A stretch of DNA of 64,000 bases from Brevibacillus sp. DP1.3A (lineage in GTDB: Bacteria; Bacillota; Bacilli; Brevibacillales; Brevibacillaceae): positions 3,641,001-3,705,000 of the forward strand of contig NZ_CP085876.1 in assembly GCF_013284245.2 (NCBI RefSeq), read 5' to 3'. The notes beneath the pieces were generated by a model that saw only the letters and a list, made by a program, of their open reading frames with translations, was not told the origin of the DNA and made no database searches. Numbering within the stretch: position 1 is the stretch's first letter; each line of letters starts with the position of its first letter. Shown piece by piece: positions 18,565 through 26,955 of the stretch. The position numbers and the translations under genes were made by a program.

Positions 18565-20229
18565 CTATTCGATCAAGGCTAGCACTTGTGCAAGCTTGTC
18601 TTTGATGGGGGAAGATTCCTTTTTTACAGCCTGTGCGAGCTTCTTATTCCCGCCGAAAAGACGATAAATAACGGTTCCCCGCTGGTAATCTTCCATCGTT
18701 GCAAGCTCTCCTATGAGGGCATCCACCAGTTCTGCACGATCGATGGTGATATTTTTCAAAGGCTTCGCCGAGTCGCTACTGCCAAGCACCAGAGAGACGA
18801 GTACTGGCATATTCTCTACAGTTACACCATGCGCCTCCATAAAAGCCATGGCAAAATCGTCTTGGGCAGACTGATGCTCCGTGTCGACCAGCTCCATATA
18901 ACGACGAACAAGTGGAAAATAATCGTTGCTAGACAAGCCGAGAGCCAATACCGCATAAGTGCCAGGCATGACTGATTTCTCACTAGGCTCTACATCTCCG
19001 TACCACGCGAACTCCTCCATCGCTAGCTCGGCATATTCTGCGATTTTCGGGTATAAGGCAGGGTAACGGGACGCATTCGCAAAAAACTGGTGGAGACCTG
19101 ACTTCGCCAGTTTTTTTACTGGCAGGTAGTGCTTTGCGCTGCTCTTCAGCTTGAGCTTGTACCCTTTGGGAAAACCTTCACGCAAAAGGCCGTTGATAAA
19201 ATTGATGGCCTCACCGTAGGTGGCTTCTTCCTCAGATACGATCCGGATGTCGATCTCTTGCAAAACGTCATTGGCGGTCGCTTGAATCAGACTGCTTTTA
19301 TACTCGTTTTCAAAGCGACCGCTGCCTCGTTTTACATAGTCCGCAGCCTGCTTGGAGCCAAGCTGAACAGCGAGGTCCAAGAACTTCTTGCGGGTGTCCG
19401 GTTCCTTGTTCCCAATTGCGAGAGCTACGTACAGGAAAAAATCCAGCTCCTCTGTTTTTAGTTCCTGACGCTCCTGCTCAGGTTTCAAAACCCAATCCAG
19501 TCCATAATGCCCAGTACGATCAAAATAGTTGACTAAAAAACGTTCCTCCGCCCAGCCTTTTAAAGCCAAAGTAAAGTGGTATGTCCATGAATCACTGCGT
19601 TCTTTATTGGAGCGCAGCTTTTCGCTAAGATGCTGGATGAGCGGTTCGATAACCTCCTGCTTTTGTTCCATCAGATCGGGATTGACGAGACAATGAGCGA
19701 AGAAAAAATCGTCTTTTTCATGCGGACGTATAGGAAGCTCCGGCTTGATTTTTGTCTCGATAAATTGATCCAGTGCTTGTTTTAGACTCTCGAGTTTTCG
19801 TTCGTTTACGAAATGGTGAGAATGGCATTGCACCGATTGTTTCCACTCGAATTCAAAGACGAGCTCGAAGCGGTAATCAAAAAAGTGAGAATCATAGTCA
19901 GTGGAATGGAAAAGGGATTCCATTCGATCACACAGTGCGGGGAAAAACTCTTGCATGAGAATTTCCTCTGTAAGCTCCTCCATGTAAGGACCCGCGTCGT
20001 ATTTGTACGAGTCGTCACTCCATTTGAAAGGTTCATGGACATCCACGTGGATTTTGCCATTGGCCCAATTGAGTTTTCCTTTTCTCCATGCCACTCTCAG
20101 GTAGTCTTTGATCCCCGCCTGCAGTTGACTCCAGTCTTTGATCTCGTTGATCCGCTGGTTCTCTTTCTTGTAAATTTCTTGGATGGAAGTCCATACTTCG
20201 TTTAGAAATGCTTCTGCTGCCTGATTCAT
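18565..20229 (-). CDS. DUF6138-like protein of unknown function
   Basis: 554 residues, no signal peptide or membrane helix, rich in charged and aromatic residues with mainly helical character. I think it matches the uncharacterised DUF6138 family of Firmicutes, but this needs a profile search. The ATG at 20229 has GAGGAGGAG at 7-nt spacing; the longer TTG reading frame to 20250 would start inside that ribosome binding site. It lies 36 bp downstream of the SUFU-domain gene and is very likely cotranscribed. No catalytic motif is evident. A role as partner or effector of the SUFU protein is a guess from the pairing only. Confidence 0.75.
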   Translation of the reverse strand: MNQAAEAFLNEVWTSIQEIYKKENQRINEIKDWSQLQAGIKDYLRVAWRKGKLNWANGKIHVDVHEPFKWSDDSYKYDAGPYMEELTEEILMQEFFPALCDRMESLFHSTDYDSHFFDYRFELVFEFEWKQSVQCHSHHFVNERKLESLKQALDQFIETKIKPELPIRPHEKDDFFFAHCLVNPDLMEQKQEVIEPLIQHLSEKLRSNKERSDSWTYHFTLALKGWAEERFLVNYFDRTGHYGLDWVLKPEQERQELKTEELDFFLYVALAIGNKEPDTRKKFLDLAVQLGSKQAADYVKRGSGRFENEYKSSLIQATANDVLQEIDIRIVSEEEATYGEAINFINGLLREGFPKGYKLKLKSSAKHYLPVKKLAKSGLHQFFANASRYPALYPKIAEYAELAMEEFAWYGDVEPSEKSVMPGTYAVLALGLSSNDYFPLVRRYMELVDTEHQSAQDDFAMAFMEAHGVTVENMPVLVSLVLGSSDSAKPLKNITIDRAELVDALIGELATMEDYQRGTVIYRLFGGNKKLAQAVKKESSPIKDKLAQVLALIE

Positions 20230-20265
20230 TGACTGACTCCTCCTCGCCAAAACAGCGCTACCTTC

Positions 20266-21339
20266 TTAACCGATGACCTTGACGACATTGCCCTCGCTAT
20301 CGGTAATATTGGTTTTCACAATGTTGATGGCAATTCCTTTCAGAGATGGGATCTCAAAGCTGCATTCCTTTGGAAGTAACTGCTTGGTAAGCGCAATCGT
20401 TGTCGCATCATCGAGAACAAAGCGAATAACGTCATCTCCTGGAATACATTCAGGATTTTCTCCTGCCTCAAATACAACTCGAACATCAGGTCCCACCAAA
20501 CTCAGGCTTTCCCCTTTGCGCATACGTCCTCGGAGAATTTTCCCGATGACTTCCGCTTGCTTAGCTCCCAGCCTCAGGGTCGAAGGCGTTTTTTTCAAAA
20601 AGCCATTTTTACCTGGCTCCCAGCCAAGCTGGCTGACAAACAAATAGGCAGTGTTGGAGCCTTCTTGTTCCATTCCTTTTTGAACAGCATCTGTAACTGT
20701 AGAGTTGCGAAGGAGAGAATCCCGCTCGAGATCGGTTATGTAGGAAGGCATGTACGGCAATCCAGATTGGAGTACGCCACGTGTATTCCAAGCCATCATC
20801 GCATCGAGTTCATCACCTGTAACCCCGACCATTTGCAAGAATTGCACCCGACCATTCGGCGTATCGATTTCGGCAAGCTGTGGGTCTGTGACAAAAGCGA
20901 GCGCAGTCAGTTGGGTATCGGCGTCCAAGCATATCGGACCGTTTGCATCCAAATGATCCCCTGCCTGAAAAACATTCCCGGTGTTGAATACGTAACGTCC
21001 CATATTTTGAAGCAGATTCAGCGCCCAGGCAGGCGGTTCTTCCTCGTCGTCCTTTCGCGCCAATCGAAACGTCAATTCAAAGCCAAAACCGCTTTCCTCT
21101 TCATTCTCGGACTCTTTTTCATACAACTCGGTAAATCCATAGGTCACAAAATGCCAATGCGGGTATGGCTCGTCTGATTTGTAGGCGCTTATTCCATCCA
21201 ATGGATCGTGACCACCCAGCGCATACGAGATGAGCGTCCCGTAATGCTTAGGCTCCTGCTCTCCATAAATCTTTCTCATCTCCTGATCAATGGCATCCCA
21301 GCCCACTGACATCATTTCTTCATCCATTTCTTCGTTCAT
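20266..21339 (-). CDS. Suppressor of fused (SUFU) domain protein
   Basis: 357 residues. Residues about 12-190 match the SUFU domain: GWDAIDQEM, YGTLISYALGGHDPLDGISAY, then WHFVTYGFTELY and ELTFRL. The C-terminal 150 residues (from about 205) form a second globular part without a name I can give. Bacterial SUFU proteins are widespread and in several genomes act as immunity proteins in polymorphic toxin loci; no toxin gene is visible here. GGAGG lies 8 nt before the ATG. It heads a two-gene unit with the DUF6138-like gene. Cytoplasmic. Confidence 0.88.
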   Translation of the reverse strand: MNEEMDEEMMSVGWDAIDQEMRKIYGEQEPKHYGTLISYALGGHDPLDGISAYKSDEPYPHWHFVTYGFTELYEKESENEEESGFGFELTFRLARKDDEEEPPAWALNLLQNMGRYVFNTGNVFQAGDHLDANGPICLDADTQLTALAFVTDPQLAEIDTPNGRVQFLQMVGVTGDELDAMMAWNTRGVLQSGLPYMPSYITDLERDSLLRNSTVTDAVQKGMEQEGSNTAYLFVSQLGWEPGKNGFLKKTPSTLRLGAKQAEVIGKILRGRMRKGESLSLVGPDVRVVFEAGENPECIPGDDVIRFVLDDATTIALTKQLLPKECSFEIPSLKGIAINIVKTNITDSEGNVVKVIG

Positions 21340-21462
21340 CTCTCTCGCCTCCTATGTAATGACTGTCTTAACAATAGCCAAAATAAAATTTGGATACTCT
21401 ATTAGACGGTCAATACCACTTAGCAAATTACATCGTTCTCATTCCCTTCTATTCAAAAGTCT

Positions 21463-22101
21463 TTAATCGGTTTGTGCTATCCCATTCGGAACGACTGGCT
21501 TCGATAACCAGTGCTGGTCGGTTTGCACATGATTTTTGCGCACAAACTTGGCGGCAGATTGTTTAAAATCTTCGTACGGAAACCTCTCCGTTATTCGTAC
21601 CACATACCCCTCTTGTTCTCCGCCGAAGACAGATTGTTTGGTGTAGCAACTTTTTACGGTCTCTTCCTTCCAAATCCCTCTGTATAAGACAGGTGCTGTT
21701 TTAAAGCCAAGTAATTCGGCCCATTCTACCGTTTCATCCCACGACAAGCATTCATTGTTTTCATTCCAGATCGAGAACACGTAGAAATAGCTCGTTAGGT
21801 GTTCGTAATAGATGGAATGCAGCGCATATACATTTTCCCCACAAATTCTCCAGCCTTCCGGAATATGAAACGAAATCGTCCCGTGCAGCATCTTTACCCA
21901 ATGTCTAGATGCATGATCTTTGCTATCCAGTGACCTTGCGTGGATATGATTTCGGTACAGCGTGGTATTTTCACCATCCAGCTTCTCTGTCACGACTACT
22001 TCTTTTCCCTCGAAATGACTAACCGTTCGCAAGATTTTATCATCGTCGGTTCTACTTCTTGACCAGGGTAAATGAAAGGTTCTCGGGTATTTTTTCAACA
22101 T
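21463..22101 (-). CDS. RNA ligase family protein
   Basis: 212 residues, a compact nucleotidyltransferase. Motif I is EKLDGEN with the probable AMP-accepting lysine K40; motif IV appears as EGYVVR near 164 and motif V as KFVRK near 185-189. This set is that of T4-type RNA ligases/DRB0094-like ligases, which seal 3'-OH and 5'-phosphate RNA ends via ligase-AMP. AAGGAGGTG precedes the ATG. It starts 14 bp after the kinase-HD gene, which would produce exactly the ends a ligase needs, so the two probably form an RNA repair pair. The natural substrate (cleaved tRNA or other RNA) is unknown. Confidence 0.85.
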   Translation of the reverse strand: MLKKYPRTFHLPWSRSRTDDDKILRTVSHFEGKEVVVTEKLDGENTTLYRNHIHARSLDSKDHASRHWVKMLHGTISFHIPEGWRICGENVYALHSIYYEHLTSYFYVFSIWNENNECLSWDETVEWAELLGFKTAPVLYRGIWKEETVKSCYTKQSVFGGEQEGYVVRITERFPYEDFKQSAAKFVRKNHVQTDQHWLSKPVVPNGIAQTD

Positions 22102-22115
22102 CGTTATTCACCTCC

Positions 22116-23078
22116 TTATTTGGCATAGGCATCACCTTCCTTAAAGAAGTACAGCTTCCATAGGTACTCATCGCCCAACAAATGATAAATCTCGGAAATA
22201 TCTTGCTGCGTTCCGTAGTTAATCTTCATGTGCATTTGAATCAGATTGACGACTTCGAAGATAAAATCATCTTCGAATCCTAATTCTTTTAAGAAATGGC
22301 AAGCAATTTGCGCAGAAACATGCTCATGTCCGTAGTAGGAGTAATGGCCTTTCATCGGTTTGTAGGTTTTGCAAAATGGTTTTCCTGTATCGTGAAACAA
22401 GGCGACCACTTGCATGAGAAATTTGTCTTCTTCCGTGTAAAAGGCGTTTACATAATCGAAAACATGATAGGTATGCTTGCACAAAGGGTACTGATGATAA
22501 GGGTTTTCCTGATTAAACTGATACATCTCTTTAAAGATCGGAATAGCATTCAATCTGGCGAATAACTCTTCATAGGAGGGTTCATTTTGAAGCAATTGAA
22601 CGAACTCTTCTTTTTCAATGGCATAAGGAACTGGTTCGTGCAAGAGATGAATGTGATCCCAGCCTTCATTCTTAATGGGAAAATGGAAGTTCTTCCGCAT
22701 CTTTGCCACGATGTATTCGTCTACGGTTCTCTTTCGGGATCGATTGCGCTCCAGGCAAACAGAATAGGGAACATCGACGTAATAGCATTCTTTTTGGACA
22801 TCAGGAAATTTGGCAAGGACCTTCATTCTTTTCTCTCTGTCAATATTGGTTGCATCTAAGATGACATTCTTTCCATTCGCCAGCTCCGTTGCGATTTTCG
22901 AATAAACCGCAAAAAATACTTGCGCTGACTTTTTTTGTTTTCGCTCATCACCAAATAAGTTCTGGCGAATTTCATCCGTAGACACGATGGTTGCCCGTTC
23001 CTTTTTGGCAATTTCTTGTGCCCACTTGCTTTTGCCACTGCCCGCAATGCCTGACAGGACGATTAATTTCTTTTTCAC
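22116..23078 (-). CDS. Polynucleotide kinase-HD phosphohydrolase fusion (RNA end-healing)
   Basis: 320 residues. The N-terminal half is a P-loop polynucleotide kinase (GIAGSGKS at 10-17, then STDEIR, LDATN and an ERNRSRKR lid) that would phosphorylate 5'-OH ends. The C-terminal half is an HD domain (HTYHVFDY, then ALFHDTGK near 227-234 and GHEH), a metal phosphohydrolase fold that could remove 2',3'-cyclic or 3' phosphates. Known HD-Pnk end-healing enzymes have the HD domain first; here the order is reversed. GTG start with AAGGAGGTG upstream. The next gene is an RNA ligase, so healing and sealing lie side by side. The family call is firm; RNA specificity is inferred. Confidence 0.88.
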   Translation of the reverse strand: MKKKLIVLSGIAGSGKSKWAQEIAKKERATIVSTDEIRQNLFGDERKQKKSAQVFFAVYSKIATELANGKNVILDATNIDREKRMKVLAKFPDVQKECYYVDVPYSVCLERNRSRKRTVDEYIVAKMRKNFHFPIKNEGWDHIHLLHEPVPYAIEKEEFVQLLQNEPSYEELFARLNAIPIFKEMYQFNQENPYHQYPLCKHTYHVFDYVNAFYTEEDKFLMQVVALFHDTGKPFCKTYKPMKGHYSYYGHEHVSAQIACHFLKELGFEDDFIFEVVNLIQMHMKINYGTQQDISEIYHLLGDEYLWKLYFFKEGDAYAK

Positions 23079-23131
23079 TTATATCTCACCTCCTTTCAAT
23101 AGAAACTAACTTTTCGACTTACTTTTCCAAT

Positions 23132-23137
23132 ATTATA
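23132..23137 (-). promoter_or_regulatory. Candidate -10 for the RNA repair operon
   Basis: TATAAT about 55 bp upstream of the GTG start of the kinase-HD gene, in a 110-bp gap after the preceding gene. No good -35 is visible, so the call is weak. Confidence 0.35.
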
Positions 23138-23188
23138 CACACTTCGCGTATAGATGGCACCCTTCTTTGTTCCTAGATTTCCCCTTCT

Positions 23189-24007
23189 TTACAGCCACGG
23201 ACCAAAGAAGCTCTGGACAACTTGCTCGGAATAGCTATCTTCCCCCCGCCAATTCACGACGGCGAAAAAGTCGTTCTTCCCGCCACGCCCTGGTCTGTCC
23301 TTGCTTGGAGCCAAGATCCCAGCGGATGCAAGGATTTCCATGAAGACATCCCGTTCGTTCTTGCTAGATGGAAAGACACCATGGAGGCGCTTCTCCAATT
23401 GCCGGGCGGCATCAGTTGGTTCACTGCTCGCGATGATGGCTAGCACTTGACGGAGGATGGCTACATCTTCTTCCTGTACCGTAAGATTTTCTTCTGTACG
23501 TAATAGCTCCAGATCAAGCATGAGGTACGGTAGATAGTTCAGACGGATACCCCCCCACTTGATTCTTTCAAAATTCAGGACATTCAAATCTTCATCCGTA
23601 TATAGCTCTCGTCCAGCGATATAGTAACGGTCGCATTTATGGCAGTCTCCGTACATGGCGAAGTACGTGCCGTTTTCTGGATTCGTATACTTCCCGGCGT
23701 TACTTTCGAATGCATGTACTTTCAAAGGCTCTGTCAAAGCCCAACTAGACAAGGCGCTACGCAGGTACACCTTTCGCGTTGAGAGACTGTGCAAAAATGC
23801 TGTGGCGACTTGTTCTTTCGTCACTTTTTCATGCAGAGCAATGATTTTCTCTATGCACTCCTCGTGACTGATCGTCAGTAGGTCAAACATGAGGCCTTTG
23901 CTTTTGGCGTATTCAAAATCTGCTCCCGTAAAATCGTATGGGCGGCTCTTCCACCCGTTGCTGCTCCAAAATGTTTTCATCAAGATTTGCTTTGCTTTTT
24001 TATCCAT
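23189..24007 (-). CDS. Uncharacterised protein with CxxC motif
   Basis: 272 residues from an ATG with AAAGGAG upstream; a longer frame to 24040 lacks a ribosome binding site. I do not recognise the family. Visible features: no signal peptide, many aromatic residues, a C-H-K-C pair in the middle (GDCHKCDRYY) that might bind zinc with other ligands, and a helical C-terminal half. It lies between selO and the RNA repair cassette on the same strand. A terminator separates it from selO and about 110 bp from the cassette, so it is probably its own unit. Confidence 0.75.
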   Translation of the reverse strand: MDKKAKQILMKTFWSSNGWKSRPYDFTGADFEYAKSKGLMFDLLTISHEECIEKIIALHEKVTKEQVATAFLHSLSTRKVYLRSALSSWALTEPLKVHAFESNAGKYTNPENGTYFAMYGDCHKCDRYYIAGRELYTDEDLNVLNFERIKWGGIRLNYLPYLMLDLELLRTEENLTVQEEDVAILRQVLAIIASSEPTDAARQLEKRLHGVFPSSKNERDVFMEILASAGILAPSKDRPGRGGKNDFFAVVNWRGEDSYSEQVVQSFFGPWL

Positions 24008-24064
24008 AAAACAATTGCTCCTTTTTTCTTTGCTTTCCATATTTTAGCGCAGAGCGGACGTATG

Positions 24065-24100
24065 AAAAAAGAGTCCAACATGTGAAAGATCGTTGGACCC
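24065..24100 (-). terminator. Terminator after selO
   Basis: GTCCAAC/GTTGGAC stem followed on the minus strand by TCTTTTTTC, 14 nt past the selO stop. Confidence 0.75.
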
Positions 24101-24113
24101 TGGTTGCGTGCTA

Positions 24114-25589
24114 TTACGTACCGCAAAACGTTTGGTAAGGACGTGCCGATTCCGCTGGTAAAGTCGTGTATTCTACCTGTTCAGGCGTGTACGCATATGG
24201 ATCAGAAAGGACTGCCAAAAGCCGTTCCATCACCGTGTAGTCGCCCTTTTTCCATGCTGCTTCCAATGCTTCTTCTACACGATGGTTCCGTGGGATGACT
24301 GCCGGATTACTCTTTTTCATAAACTGTTGTACCGCTTCGGTGTCTTCTGGCTGTCTTGTTAGTCGTGCTTTCCACTGCTCATGCCAATCCGTGAATTCGC
24401 TCGTGCCAAACAGCACGGTATCTTCTGGTTGATTGATCGTGAGCGCACGGAATGTATTCGTGTAGTCGGCACGGTGCTCCTTCATCATGTTGAGCAGACC
24501 TTCGATCAATGCTTCGTCTTGTTCCTCTTCGTTAGACAATCCGAGCTTTGCCCGCATTCCTGCAAGCCAATGGCTATGATACAGCTTGCTAAATTCGGCG
24601 AGAGCATCTTCGGCCATTTTCACAGCCTGCGCTTCGTTGTCATGCAGCAACGGCAATAAGGTTTCCGCAAAACGAGAAAGATTCCACACAGCAATGTACG
24701 GCTGATTTCCGTAAGCATAGCGACCCTGAACATCAATGGAGCTAAATACCGTTGCGGGATCATACGTGTCCATGTAAGCACAAGGACCGTAATCAATAGT
24801 TTCGCCGCTGATCGCCATGTTGTCGGTGTTCATGACCCCGTGAATAAAGCCCGCGAGTTGCCACTTGGCAATCAACGCAGCCTGACGCTGGATGACTCCC
24901 TTCAGTAGGAGGAGGTAGCGGTTTTCTTCTGCTTCGATCTCTGGAAAATGTCTTTGCAACGTGTAATCAGCTAACGCGCGGAGATCTTCTATGGAGCACC
25001 ATCTTGCCGCGAATTGAAACGTGCCTACTCTGATATGACTGGCTGCAACACGCGTCAAAATGGCACCAGGCAGCTCGGCTTCGCGATAGATAGACTCGCC
25101 AGTTGTCACTACTGCAAGGCTCCGAGTGGTAGGAATTCCGAGTCCATGCATGGCCTCGCTAATGATGTATTCGCGTAGCATCGGGCCAAGCGCTGCTCTA
25201 CCATCGCCGCCGCGTGAATAAGGTGTTCTGCCGGAACCTTTCAGTTGGATATCAAAGCGCTCGCCGGAGGGTGAAATCTGCTCACCAAGCAGAAGAGCCC
25301 TGCCGTCGCCTAGCATGGTAAAATGACCAAATTGGTGTCCCGCATATGCTTGCGCGAGAGGCATTGCGCCTTCTGGTGCCTCATTTCCCGCGAGCATGGC
25401 TACAGTATCGGCGCTTTGAAGGGCTTCGGCGTTCAGCCCGAGCGACTTTGCCAATGACTCGTTTAGAATGGCGAGCTTCGGTAAATGCACAGGAGGTGGG
25501 CTCAGTCGGGAATAAAAGGATTTCGGCAGCGTTGTATAGCTGTTGTCGAAGTTCCATCCCGGTTCGATCGTTGTTTTTTTGTCTGTCAT
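24114..25589 (-). CDS. selO: SelO/YdiU family protein adenylyltransferase
   Basis: 491 residues, the usual length. SelO proteins are pseudokinases that transfer AMP to Ser/Thr/Tyr side chains using a flipped ATP. Conserved blocks are present: [60 protein letters not shown] and the active-site [20 protein letters not shown] with its metal-binding Asn and Asp. There is no C-terminal selenocysteine motif, as in most bacteria. AAAGGAG precedes the ATG. A TATAAT at 25659-25664 is a possible -10. It appears monocistronic. Confidence 0.95.
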   Translation of the reverse strand: MTDKKTTIEPGWNFDNSYTTLPKSFYSRLSPPPVHLPKLAILNESLAKSLGLNAEALQSADTVAMLAGNEAPEGAMPLAQAYAGHQFGHFTMLGDGRALLLGEQISPSGERFDIQLKGSGRTPYSRGGDGRAALGPMLREYIISEAMHGLGIPTTRSLAVVTTGESIYREAELPGAILTRVAASHIRVGTFQFAARWCSIEDLRALADYTLQRHFPEIEAEENRYLLLLKGVIQRQAALIAKWQLAGFIHGVMNTDNMAISGETIDYGPCAYMDTYDPATVFSSIDVQGRYAYGNQPYIAVWNLSRFAETLLPLLHDNEAQAVKMAEDALAEFSKLYHSHWLAGMRAKLGLSNEEEQDEALIEGLLNMMKEHRADYTNTFRALTINQPEDTVLFGTSEFTDWHEQWKARLTRQPEDTEAVQQFMKKSNPAVIPRNHRVEEALEAAWKKGDYTVMERLLAVLSDPYAYTPEQVEYTTLPAESARPYQTFCGT

Positions 25590-25707
25590 TGTATCTCCTT
25601 TTATCGATTGGTGTATTTGAATGGAAGTAACTGTACACTTGATACATTTTGCCAGTTTATTATACCCTTTTCACCAAGATTGGAGCACATTGGTCAGGTG
25701 AAAAAAC

Positions 25708-25736
25708 AAAAAAACGCCGGTTTTCCCCTCGACGTT
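25708..25736 (-). terminator. Possible second terminator of the BVMO operon
   Basis: AACGTCG/CGGCGTT stem with one G-U pair followed on the minus strand by TTTTTTG. It is weaker than the hairpin at 25832-25867. Confidence 0.45.
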
Positions 25737-25831
25737 TTCGTTCTGTGTTAACAATATGATGCTCACTAAAACCATGAGAACCATGGTAACTTGTGTTCGT
25801 TTTCTATCAGCACTCTGCCCATTGCTGGCAG

Positions 25832-25867
25832 TTAAAAAGAGTCTGCTGTGATGACCAGCAGACTCTT
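25832..25867 (-). terminator. Terminator of the BVMO-ALDH-ADH operon
   Basis: A perfect 12-bp stem (AAGAGTCTGCTG) with a 7-nt loop followed on the minus strand by TTTAAC after the stem's own T-run, 28 nt past the alcohol dehydrogenase stop. Confidence 0.82.
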
Positions 25868-25894
25868 CCCAATGTTCGCAATGACTAGCTTTTC

Positions 25895-26923
25895 TTATTC
25901 GAATTTTGTGACAACAAATGTTCCGGTCAGCGTATTTTGGGTCATCCCTTCAAAAATGTCGTTCACTTCAGAAAGAGAAACCTCGCGATTCACCATTTTG
26001 CTAGGAGAAAGTTTTCCTTGCAACACAAAAGAGAGCAAAGACGAGTAACCATGAACCGGCATACCAAAGGTAGAAAGGAAGCGAATTTCTTTCTTGACCA
26101 TATCAGTCACAGGGATCGTAACATTTCCACCATCGTGTGTAATAAGCCCCCCTTGCAAGTGACGTCCGTCCTTTTTGAGGCTGAGAATCGAGTTTACACA
26201 TGTTTCAGAATGGCCCAGTGCATCAACAGACACGTCCGCTCCACCCTTCGTGAGTTCCATGATGGCTTCGACGGGGTTCGTTTTACGACTGTTAATGATA
26301 TAAGCTGCTCCCATCTGCTTGGCTAACGCCAAATTCGTATCTTGAATGTCCACACCGATTACATTTGCCCCCATTGCTGAGGCAATGTTGATCGCAGAAA
26401 GTCCGAGTCCACCACATCCATAAATGGCCACCCACTCCCCAGGCATAACTTGTGCCCGATCGACCAGACCATGGAACGCGGTCATGAAGCGGCAGCCCAA
26501 GGCCGAAGCATCGAGGAAGTCAATTTCCTCTGGCAAGTGGATGACATTCCGGTCTCCTTTTGGAACGGCGACGTATTCTGCGTAGCCGCCATCATAGGAC
26601 ATCCCGGGGAATGACCTGGAGTCACACAGGTTTGACTTCCCACTGAGACAAAAAGGGCAAGTTCCATCACTTCCGATAAATGGGACAACTACCCGATCTC
26701 CCTTTTTAAAATGGGTCACTTCCCTACCCACTTCTTCTACGACGCCGCAGAATTCATGACCCAAAATACGGTTTGCCGGTTGTCCATGCAGCCAAAAATG
26801 CAAGTCACTCCGGCATACTCCATTTGCCATTACTTTAATAAGAATCCCGTCTTTATCAGGTGTGGGATCTTGAACATTTTTCACTTCACATTTCTGTTTA
26901 TCTACGAGTACCAGTGCCTTCAT
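25895..26923 (-). CDS. Zinc-dependent alcohol dehydrogenase
   Basis: 342 residues, medium-chain dehydrogenase/reductase. Catalytic-zinc signature GHEFCGVVEEVG and a preceding CRSDLHFW cysteine; NAD-binding GCGGLGLSAINIA followed by an acidic D (GVDIQD), which favours NAD over NADP. The structural-zinc lobe has only three cysteines (CPFC...C); the first is replaced by Asp. Last gene of the operon, 32 bp after the aldehyde dehydrogenase. In this context it probably oxidises the alcohol or omega-hydroxy acid released after Baeyer-Villiger oxidation and ester hydrolysis, feeding the aldehyde to its neighbour. The substrate is inferred. Confidence 0.92.
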   Translation of the reverse strand: MKALVLVDKQKCEVKNVQDPTPDKDGILIKVMANGVCRSDLHFWLHGQPANRILGHEFCGVVEEVGREVTHFKKGDRVVVPFIGSDGTCPFCLSGKSNLCDSRSFPGMSYDGGYAEYVAVPKGDRNVIHLPEEIDFLDASALGCRFMTAFHGLVDRAQVMPGEWVAIYGCGGLGLSAINIASAMGANVIGVDIQDTNLALAKQMGAAYIINSRKTNPVEAIMELTKGGADVSVDALGHSETCVNSILSLKKDGRHLQGGLITHDGGNVTIPVTDMVKKEIRFLSTFGMPVHGYSSLLSFVLQGKLSPSKMVNREVSLSEVNDIFEGMTQNTLTGTFVVTKFE

Positions 26924-26955
26924 TCTGTTTACCCCCTGATATGGTTTTGATTGAT

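Larger units (their letters stand above)
25590..25894. other. Intergenic region between selO and the alcohol dehydrogenase gene
   Basis: 305 bp without a gene. It holds a possible selO -10 (25659-25664), two minus-strand terminator hairpins for the upstream catabolic operon (see separate entries), and nothing else I can name. Confidence 0.6.

Noticed and set aside
20557-21177. 206-codon plus-strand frame opposite the SUFU gene
   Set aside because: Antisense to a gene with clear domain matches; no start signals.
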